DNA of 64,000 nt from Streptomyces sp. 1222.5 (GTDB lineage Bacteria; Actinomycetota; Actinomycetes; Streptomycetales; Streptomycetaceae). Each line of letters begins with the position of its first letter. Within the stretch, counting starts at the first letter, position 1. Below, piece by piece: positions 58,339 through 64,000 of the stretch. The DNA is taken from positions 2,294,001 to 2,358,000 of the forward strand of contig NZ_FNSZ01000001.1 in the NCBI RefSeq assembly GCF_900105245.1, read 5' to 3'. A program made the position numbers and the translations under genes. Under the pieces are notes generated by a model that saw nothing but the letters and a program-made list of their open reading frames with translations, was not told the origin of the DNA and searched no databases.

Positions 58339-59504
58339 CACGGTATCCACAGCGCGGTCAGCGTGACGACGAGGGCCGAGGCCGCCACCGTGGCCATGCC
58401 CAGCGTCAGGTTCGCCGCGGCCGCGACGAACCCGATGAGGGCGGGCCCGGCCAGGAGGCCCGTGGTGCCCGTCGCCGCGACCAGGGCCAGGGTGTCCGGG
58501 CCGCGTTCGGCCGCGGCGACGTACACGCACGGGGTGATGGCGGCGGCGCCGAGGCCGACACAGGCGAAACCGAGGAGGGTGGGCACCACTCCCCCGGCGA
58601 GCAGCGCGAGGCCCAGTCCGGCGGCGGCCACGGCGCTGCCCGTGCGGACCACACGGCCGTCGCCCCAGCGGGTGCGCCAGCGGTCGGCGCACGCCCGGGC
58701 CAGCAGCATCGTCACGGAGACGACGGCGATGCCCAGGGGGGCCACCGTCGCGGACGCCTCGACGACGTCCCGCAGATAGAGCGTGGACCAGTCGTTCATG
58801 GCGCCCTCGGTGATCGTGCCGAACGCCATGGCGCAGCCCAGGAGCAGGGTCGCGGCGGAGGGCGGCACGAGCCGGCGTTGCCGCTTCGGTCCGGCCGGTC
58901 CGGCCGGCGGGGTGCCCGTGCCCGGGTCCGTCAGCAGGCCCGGGCGGGCGGCGGCGAGCAGGAGCAGCAACAGGGCGCCGGCCACCGCGAAGTGGGCCGG
59001 GACGGACGCGGTCAGCGTGGTCGCGCCGGAGGTCAGCAGGGCCGCCGCGAGCAGGCCGGCGCTGAACGTGGCGTGCAGCTGGGACATGGCGGTGCGGTCG
59101 TGGGCCTTCTCCAGCGCGGCGCCCTGGGCGTTCATCGCGACGTTGAGGCAGCCGACCGCGACGCCGTCGGCGCACACGGCGAGGAGGGCCGAAGGGTAGT
59201 CCGGTACGGCGGGCAGCACGGCCAGGACGCAGACGAGGCACAGGGCGGAGACGAGGGACAGCCGCCGGGAGCCGAGCCGGCGCATCAGGACGGCGACGAG
59301 CGGGAACGAGGCCGCCGCGCCCGCCCCGCAGGCCATCAGCAGCAGGCCCACCTCGCCGGCGCCGAGGTCCAGCCGGGTCCGCAGCGCCGGGAGGCGGGAG
59401 ATCCAGGTGCCGTACTGGAAGCCGAGGAAGCAGAACAGCGCCGCGATGGACCATTTGGCGCGGGCGAACGCGGGCGTGCCGGCAGGGGTGGGGTGTCCGG
59501 GCAT
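58308..59504 (-). CDS. MFS transporter, probable exporter of the cluster product
   Basis: A 398-residue membrane protein with about 12 helices, ATG 59504. The N-terminal half has the MFS loop 2-3 motif as LMRRLGSRRLSLVSAL; the family resembles YbjJ/FucP-like MFS proteins (FLGFQYGTWISRLPALRTRLDLGAGEVGLLLM). It is the last gene of the five-gene minus-strand operon, its start overlapping the upstream stop by one base (TGATG). An exporter or self-resistance role is inferred from context. Its last codons form half of the shared terminator. Confidence 0.88.
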   Translation of the reverse strand: MPGHPTPAGTPAFARAKWSIAALFCFLGFQYGTWISRLPALRTRLDLGAGEVGLLLMACGAGAAASFPLVAVLMRRLGSRRLSLVSALCLVCVLAVLPAVPDYPSALLAVCADGVAVGCLNVAMNAQGAALEKAHDRTAMSQLHATFSAGLLAAALLTSGATTLTASVPAHFAVAGALLLLLLAAARPGLLTDPGTGTPPAGPAGPKRQRRLVPPSAATLLLGCAMAFGTITEGAMNDWSTLYLRDVVEASATVAPLGIAVVSVTMLLARACADRWRTRWGDGRVVRTGSAVAAAGLGLALLAGGVVPTLLGFACVGLGAAAITPCVYVAAAERGPDTLALVAATGTTGLLAGPALIGFVAAAANLTLGMATVAASALVVTLTALWIPWRARAAVLGS

Positions 59505-60034
59505 CAGACCGCTCTCCGGGCTTCGTCGGGCCGGGCCGCGGCCACCTGTGCCGACATGTAGACGGCGTCCGCGCCGTAGCCCGGTGGGAGGTGGGCCTCG
59601 TGGTGGGGCCGGTAGCCGTGGGCCTGCCAGAACCGCTCCTTGCCGGCGACCGCGACGAGCGACGTCGTCGCGAAGCCGCGGGCGCGGGCGACGCCGCTCA
59701 GATGGCGTACGAGCCGGGTGCCGAGCCCTCTTCGGCGCAGCGGCGCGCTGACGACGAGGTCGTGCAGGTGGAGGTTGGCCGAGTGGTGGACGACCCGTTC
59801 GGGGCTGCTCAGGTCGGGGCAGCGGAGGCGGGGGTAGGGCAGGGCGAGGACGTAGCCCGCGATTCCGCCGTCGAGGTCGAGGACGAAGCAGGTGCCGGAC
59901 GAGGCCCGGGCGCGGGAGCGCAGTGTCTCCTCGCCCTCGGCGAGGGAGAGGTCGGCGTACGCCTCCGCCTCCAGGGCCACCAGCCGGGGCCAGTCGGTCT
60001 CGGCGATGCCCCGTATGCGCAGGGTGTGGTTCAT
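59504..60034 (-). CDS. GNAT family N-acetyltransferase
   Basis: A 176-residue acetyl-CoA-dependent transferase, ATG 60034, overlapping the upstream decarboxylase stop (ATGA). Motif A is clear: HDLVVSAPLRRRGLGTRLVRHL, binding the CoA pyrophosphate, followed by GFATTSLVAVAGKERFWQAHGYRP. It could acetylate an amino group of the product, for tailoring or self-protection, or an unrelated amine. The substrate cannot be read from the sequence. Confidence 0.88.
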   Translation of the reverse strand: MNHTLRIRGIAETDWPRLVALEAEAYADLSLAEGEETLRSRARASSGTCFVLDLDGGIAGYVLALPYPRLRCPDLSSPERVVHHSANLHLHDLVVSAPLRRRGLGTRLVRHLSGVARARGFATTSLVAVAGKERFWQAHGYRPHHEAHLPPGYGADAVYMSAQVAAARPDEARRAV

Positions 60035-61239
60035 GTCAGTGCCGTTCGTCGGGGGTCCGTGCGCCCGCCGGTGTCGCGTGTGCAGACGGCCGGCAGCGGG
60101 TGGATGCCGTTGAACCCCTGGGTCATGTAGCTGGTGGCGTAGGCGCCGGCGGAGAGGATCCGGACCGGGTCGCCGGAGGCGAGGGCACGGGGCACGCGCA
60201 CCGGGTGTCGGCCGCCGCCGTAGGCGTCGTCGCTGTCGCAGGTCGGGCCCGCGACGATCGCGGGGACGTGCTCCTCGGCCTCGGACCGGCCGGGGAAGAC
60301 GAGGCGGTGTGTGACCTGGTCCATCTCGTACAGGCCGTTGTACTTGCCGCAGCTGAGGTACAGCCAGTGGGCGTCGGTGCCGTCGGGCTGCCTGCGCCGG
60401 GTGAGCCGGGAGACATGGGCGTGGACGACGCCGTGGTCGGCGACCAGGTGGCGGCCGGGTTCCAGGACGACGTCCAGGGGTGCGGGGGTGAGGCCGCGCA
60501 GGCGCTCGACGCCCTCGCGCAGGACGGTGAAGATCTTGTCGAGGGGCGGTTCGAGGGCGTTGCCGCGGCGGTCCCGGTAGCCGAGCGCGGGCAGGCCGCC
60601 GCCGAGGTTGACGTGGTCGGGCACGATCCCGTGCGCGGCGAGCTCCGTCAGTGTCCCGGCGAGGGTGTCGAAGGCCTGCTGCCAGGCCTCGCCGGTCATC
60701 TGCTGGGAGCCGACGTGCACGGAGAGACCGGCCGGGGTCAGGCCGGCGGCGCGGGCCGTGGCCAGCACGCGGACGGCGTCGTCCGGTGCGCAGCCGAACT
60801 TGCGGTTCAGTCCCCACAGGGCGCCCTCGCCGCTGGTGGCGAGGCGGCAGAACACCCGGGTGCCGGGGGCGTGCCGGGCGATCGCGGTGACGTCCTCGAC
60901 GCTGTCGGTGGCGAAGGTGCGGACGCCCAGGCGGTGGGCTTCGGCGATGTCGTGGTCGGACTTGACGGTGTTGCCGTAGTGGACGCGGCCGGCGGGGGCG
61001 CCGGTGCGCAGTGCCTGGGCGATCTCGGTGGGGCTCGCCGCGTCGAATCCCGCGCCGCGGGCGGCCAGGCAGTGCAGGACCTCGTCGACCGGGCAGGCCT
61101 TGAGGGCGAAGCGGATGTCCGCCCCGGGCAGTTCGGACCGCAGGGAGTCGTACTGCCGCTCCATGCCGGTGAGGTCGTAGACGATGCGGTCGTCCGTGGA
61201 GGCGGTCAGGTGCCTGGCCGTCGGGTGCGGGGCGCTCAT
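60031..61239 (-). CDS. group III PLP-dependent amino acid decarboxylase (Orn/Lys/DAP type, SbnH-like)
   Basis: A 402-residue decarboxylase of the alanine-racemase fold. K47 in RFALKACP should bind PLP; HVGSQQM, NLGGGLPA and EPGRHLVADHG form the barrel active site, and GPTCDSDDAYG near the C terminus supplies the catalytic Cys and Asp from the partner subunit. Relatives decarboxylate ornithine, lysine or meso-diaminopimelate; SbnH of staphyloferrin B acts on a Dap-citrate intermediate, which is notable beside SbnA and SbnB. ATG 61239, overlapping the DUF6271 stop by 4 bases. Confidence 0.88.
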   Translation of the reverse strand: MSAPHPTARHLTASTDDRIVYDLTGMERQYDSLRSELPGADIRFALKACPVDEVLHCLAARGAGFDAASPTEIAQALRTGAPAGRVHYGNTVKSDHDIAEAHRLGVRTFATDSVEDVTAIARHAPGTRVFCRLATSGEGALWGLNRKFGCAPDDAVRVLATARAAGLTPAGLSVHVGSQQMTGEAWQQAFDTLAGTLTELAAHGIVPDHVNLGGGLPALGYRDRRGNALEPPLDKIFTVLREGVERLRGLTPAPLDVVLEPGRHLVADHGVVHAHVSRLTRRRQPDGTDAHWLYLSCGKYNGLYEMDQVTHRLVFPGRSEAEEHVPAIVAGPTCDSDDAYGGGRHPVRVPRALASGDPVRILSAGAYATSYMTQGFNGIHPLPAVCTRDTGGRTDPRRTALT

Positions 61240-62525
61240 GTGCGGACCGCTTCCACGAGGGCCGGCCAGGCTTCGGTCAGGTGCGCGTAGTCCTCGATGT
61301 CCGACTCGGCCTCGTCGAGCAGCCGGTCCCGTCCGGCCGCGAGCCGGTCGGCGAAGAGCGCGTACCGGCCGCCCAGTTTGCGGTAGGCGGTGTCGACGCG
61401 GTCCAGGCGCCAGAGGTTCTCCGCGCGGTCCAGGCCGGCGCTCTCACGGAGGAGGGCGGTGACCGTCCCGGGCCGCACCCGGTGCCGCTCGTCGAGCAGT
61501 GCGGCGCCCTCGGCGGCCATGCGGTCGTAGACGTGGTGGAAGTAGAGCATCGAGAGCAGGAACTTCACGAACCGCCGCTGGTAGGCGTGGAACCCGCTGT
61601 CGGTACGGCGTTCGGGGGTGTGGAAGTTCTCGATGTGCCGGTTGTGCAGGATGCCGGGCAGGCCGGCGTCGTGGACCAGGTGGAGCAGGAAGTAGTCGCT
61701 GCCGATGGTGTCGGTGGCGGGCGGCAGCGGCATCCGCTCGTACACCGCCCGGTCGAAGGCGACGTTGCACATGTCGACGCGCATGGGGTCGACCCGGGTG
61801 AGGGTCGCCCGGTCGCCGCTGAACGGTGCCGTCCCCGCGCCGGTGAAGGACTCCTCCACCAGGTGCCGGGTGCGTTCCTCCGGCCAGCCGCCGGGCGCCC
61901 ACAGACTCACCACGTCGTGGTAGATCCCCGCGTCCAGGTGCCGTATCTCCGCGATGTCCACGGAGAGTTCGCCGATGAAGGAGGCGCCGGCGAGCGACAC
62001 CGGGCGGTGCGCGTGGGCGGGGTCGAGGTCGGTGCGCAGGCCGCCGGCCGCGGCCTCGGCGGCGGGGCGGCCGAGCCAGGGCAGCTCGTGGTGGACGGGG
62101 AACACCGGCCGTCCGTCGTGGAGTTGGTAGGCGCTGTCGGAGTCGCGGCGGTGCAGCGAGGAGCAGCCGAGGGCGGCGGCCAGCAGGAAGGCGCGGTTGG
62201 TGCAGGCGCCGTAGGAGACGGCGGGCGGCAGCATCAGGCGCAGCAGGCGCTCGGGCTCGGGCGGTCCTGCGCGTTCGACGGCCCGGCGCAGGAAGGCGCG
62301 CTGGGCGGACTCGTCGAGGTGGTGGACGGTGACGCCGGGCACGGGGCGGAGTCCGGCGACGACCCGGGTGTGCTCGGCGCGGGTGCGGTCGCCGGAGGAG
62401 TCGAGGATGAGCAGCTGGACGTCCGCGCCGTGGTCGCGGGCGGCGTGGGCGGCCTCCTCGTGGACGGCGGTGAGGGTGGCGGAGCAGGCCCGGTTGGTGG
62501 GCAGGCAGAGGCAGATGCGGTTCAC
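61236..62525 (-). CDS. DUF6271 family protein, glycosyltransferase-like fold
   Basis: A 429-residue cytosolic protein recognised, from memory, as the DUF6271 family of actinobacterial biosynthetic clusters. It begins with a GT-A-like strand (RICLCLPTNRACSATL), has ADVQLLILDSSGDRT, and a DxD-like metal motif in SLHRRDSDSAYQ near residue 131, then VDMCNVAFDRAVYERMPLPP and TIGSDYFLLHLVHDAGLPG, as in enzymes that bind nucleotide sugars. Activity is not known. GTG start 62525, overlapping the dioxygenase stop (GTGA), so it is coupled to both neighbours. Confidence 0.75.
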   Translation of the reverse strand: MNRICLCLPTNRACSATLTAVHEEAAHAARDHGADVQLLILDSSGDRTRAEHTRVVAGLRPVPGVTVHHLDESAQRAFLRRAVERAGPPEPERLLRLMLPPAVSYGACTNRAFLLAAALGCSSLHRRDSDSAYQLHDGRPVFPVHHELPWLGRPAAEAAAGGLRTDLDPAHAHRPVSLAGASFIGELSVDIAEIRHLDAGIYHDVVSLWAPGGWPEERTRHLVEESFTGAGTAPFSGDRATLTRVDPMRVDMCNVAFDRAVYERMPLPPATDTIGSDYFLLHLVHDAGLPGILHNRHIENFHTPERRTDSGFHAYQRRFVKFLLSMLYFHHVYDRMAAEGAALLDERHRVRPGTVTALLRESAGLDRAENLWRLDRVDTAYRKLGGRYALFADRLAAGRDRLLDEAESDIEDYAHLTEAWPALVEAVRT

Positions 62526-63553
62526 TGTGCCTCTTCCGCGGCGGCCCAGGAGTCCAGTCCGAGCAGCTTCCTGCCGAGCCCGCTGAGCGCGGCCGGGCCG
62601 TAGCGGAGGGCCTCCGGTTCACGGGCGTCGCCGAGGAGGGTGCCGTTCCAGTCGGGGGTGGCCAGGGTGTGCCAGGAGTGCACGCGGGAGTCGCGCAGCG
62701 CGGTGTGTTCCTCCAGGGCGGGCATCATCGACAGGTACTGGACGGCCCTGACACCGTTGTCGGAGAGGTTGGGCGCCACGCCGTGCGCGAGCAGGCCGTT
62801 GAAGATCAGCAGGTCGCCGGCCTGGAGTTCGGGGCGGACGACCGGGAACTCGTCGCGGTCGGTGCCGGGGCGGACCGGGTCGCGGCCGGGCGGCCGGCCG
62901 AGGCGCCACTCCTCGAACCGGCGGAAGAGCTCGGGGGCGCACTGGAAGCCGCCGAGTTCGGGCCGGGTGTCGTTCAGCGCGATGATGCCCTGGACGCGCT
63001 GCGGGAGCACGGCGAGGGTGGTGTCGACGTCCCAGTGCAGCTCGATGTCGAAGCCCTCGTCGGTAGGCTCGATGAGGGAACGCGAACGGGTGCGTACGTT
63101 GGGCGGGTTGAGGTTGAGCCGGTCCAGGGTGACCCACAGTTCCTCGCAGTCCCAGATGTCCGCGAAGGCGTCGTGGACGCGGTGCGTCTGGCGGCTGTCC
63201 CAGATCAGCTGGTGGTGGTAGGCCTCGACGAAGCCGTAGATGTAGAGGTGCCGGTCCAGCTCGGAACGGAACTCCGGTGCCTCGTACCAGGTTTCCGGGC
63301 GGTCGGGGTCGAGGCCCTGGAACTGCCAGGCGAAGTCGAGCAGGCCCTTGGCCTCGCCGGGGGTGATGGCCTCGCGTACGACGACGTAGCCGTAGCGCTG
63401 CCAGAAGGCGAAGTCCGCCGCGGACAGCACCTTGAGGGGCCGGGTCTTCTCGATGTCACGCAGGGGTGTCGGGGCGAAGTAGGTCTCGCCGTCGGCGCTG
63501 AAGTAGGGGCGGTCGGTGGCCGCCCGGTGGAGGCGGGAGAAGGGCGTCTGCAT
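62522..63553 (-). CDS. phytanoyl-CoA dioxygenase (PhyH)-like Fe(II)/2-oxoglutarate enzyme
   Basis: A 343-residue oxygenase; start ATG 63553 with CCGGAG seven bases upstream (an in-frame ATG at 63604 lacks a site). Iron ligands are H-x-D in IELHWDVDTTLAVLP and a distal His in GLLAHGVAPNLSDNGVRAVQYLSM, whose following Arg should hold 2-oxoglutarate. PhyH relatives in natural-product clusters hydroxylate or halogenate amino acids. As the first gene of the minus-strand operon it adds a second oxidation step besides the SyrP-like enzyme. Confidence 0.87.
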   Translation of the reverse strand: MQTPFSRLHRAATDRPYFSADGETYFAPTPLRDIEKTRPLKVLSAADFAFWQRYGYVVVREAITPGEAKGLLDFAWQFQGLDPDRPETWYEAPEFRSELDRHLYIYGFVEAYHHQLIWDSRQTHRVHDAFADIWDCEELWVTLDRLNLNPPNVRTRSRSLIEPTDEGFDIELHWDVDTTLAVLPQRVQGIIALNDTRPELGGFQCAPELFRRFEEWRLGRPPGRDPVRPGTDRDEFPVVRPELQAGDLLIFNGLLAHGVAPNLSDNGVRAVQYLSMMPALEEHTALRDSRVHSWHTLATPDWNGTLLGDAREPEALRYGPAALSGLGRKLLGLDSWAAAEEAQ

Positions 63554-63637
63554 GCGATCACTCCGGGGTGTTGGTCGGGCACCTTCGGGTCGTGCGTGAG
63601 ACATGTGCCGGTGGCATGCGCCAGGGCAAGAGGAACC

Positions 63638-63690
63638 GCCGGATTCGGCGGGGGGGTGAAGGACTGCCGGATTCGGCGGGGGTGAGGGAC
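63638..63690. repeat. imperfect 28-base tandem duplication
   Basis: GCCGGATTCGGCGGGG occurs at 63638-63653 and 63666-63681, a 28-base period, and the spacers (GGTGAAGGACT, GTGAGGGACC) are also alike. Each unit contains the small stem GCCG-GATT-CGGC. It lies in the 182-base leader upstream of the PhyH-like gene. Confidence 0.6.
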
Positions 63691-63724
63691 CGGCCGCCCG
63701 CGGGGAGGAGGAGCGGGCGGCCGG
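63690..63724 (-). terminator. terminator after the right-edge gene
   Basis: CCGGCCGCCCGC / GCGGGCGGCCGG (12 bp, 11-base loop), 12 bases after the stop of the gene entering from the right. It separates that gene from the PhyH-led operon. Confidence 0.75.
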
Positions 63725-63735
63725 GAGCCGGACGG

Positions 63736-64000
63736 TCAGCCGGCGACGACGGCCTCGGCCGCCGCCACGCCGCAGACGCGGGCGGCGCCGTACGTGGCGA
63801 TGTGCGAGGCACCGCGCGGCGGGGCCTGCGGCAGGCCCATCTCGACCACGACGGTGTCGGGCCGGGCGTCGAGCAGGGTGTCGAGGGCGGAGCCCATCCA
63901 GTCGTGCCGGTGCTCGTCGCGCACCACGGCGACGATCCGGCGGCCGTCGGCCTCGGCGAGCACGGCCTTGCCCGCGTCCGGGCCGGAGAAGGAGCCGGAC
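63736..64000 (-). CDS. C-terminal fragment, probably a GH3 family glycoside hydrolase (beta-N-acetylhexosaminidase-like)
   Basis: Only the last 87 residues or so are in the window; the reading frame is open to the right edge. ALDTLLDARPDTVVVEMGLPQ and ASHIATYGAARVCGVAAAEAVVAG resemble the C terminus of Streptomyces GH3-type N-acetylhexosaminidases as I recall them. The catalytic domain is outside the window, so the assignment is tentative. It ends before a strong hairpin and is probably not part of the peptide cluster. Confidence 0.5.
   Translation of the reverse strand, partial: SGSFSGPDAGKAVLAEADGRRIVAVVRDEHRHDWMGSALDTLLDARPDTVVVEMGLPQAPPRGASHIATYGAARVCGVAAAEAVVAG

Overview
The window is a 64 kb piece of a Streptomyces-type chromosome. 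The base composition is very high in G+C, GTG starts are common, strong AGGAG-type ribosome sites precede most genes, and the order of the conserved genes (hemE, DUF3000, LuxR-type regulator, RNase D, fadAB, LCP protein, dxs, xylose-type ABC operon, ROK regulator, ngc-type ABC operon, aconitase, HTH-MurA) matches, from memory, the S. coelicolor region around SCO5998 to SCO6031. No rRNA, tRNA, CRISPR array, insertion sequence or phage gene was recognised.

Layout. Positions 1-9,000 are core metabolism: rhomboid protease, uroporphyrinogen decarboxylase, RNase D and a two-gene beta-oxidation operon. Positions 9,000-20,200 hold a cell-surface/glycopolymer neighbourhood: an alpha/beta hydrolase with two C-terminal sandwich repeats, an exported endonuclease/phosphatase-fold protein, a giant GT2-TagF type polymerase, an LCP ligase, a propeller-like protein, a NYN-domain protein and a GT39-like membrane glycosyltransferase. 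Positions 20,300-24,000 hold an APC permease and dxs. Positions 24,000-40,200 are a carbon-scavenging block: a xylose-type ABC importer, its ROK regulator, an N-acetylglucosamine/chitobiose-type importer without its own ATPase, and two secreted GH92 alpha-mannosidases sharing a LacI-type operator. Positions 40,400-48,400 hold a SpoIIE-type phosphatase/kinase sensor, aconitase with stacked iron and palindromic operators, a DUF4236 peptide, and a MurA paralogue fused to an XRE helix-turn-helix.

The most unusual part is 49,200-63,600: a non-ribosomal peptide locus in two convergent operons. The plus-strand operon encodes a membrane protein built like the C-terminal part of epsilon-poly-lysine synthetase (carrier domain, paired membrane segments, three beta-helix domains), a separate half-C/A/T/TE synthetase, a SyrP-like dioxygenase, and SbnB and SbnA, the two enzymes that make L-2,3-diaminopropionate. 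The minus-strand operon (five genes with overlapping stop/start codons) encodes a phytanoyl-CoA dioxygenase-like enzyme, a DUF6271 glycosyltransferase-fold protein, a group III PLP decarboxylase, a GNAT acetyltransferase and an MFS exporter. A 27-bp perfect hairpin separates the two operons and overlaps the end of the MFS gene. Together they suggest a diaminopropionate-based peptide or polymer made by a split Pls-type machine. The product is not known from the sequence.

Other points of interest are a probable frameshift in a small gene at 48.4-48.9 kb, a motif ATCTC-N6-GAGATAAC present in front of both aconitase and the HTH-MurA gene, a DasR-like site in front of the ngc operon, and intercistronic hairpins after both solute-binding protein genes.
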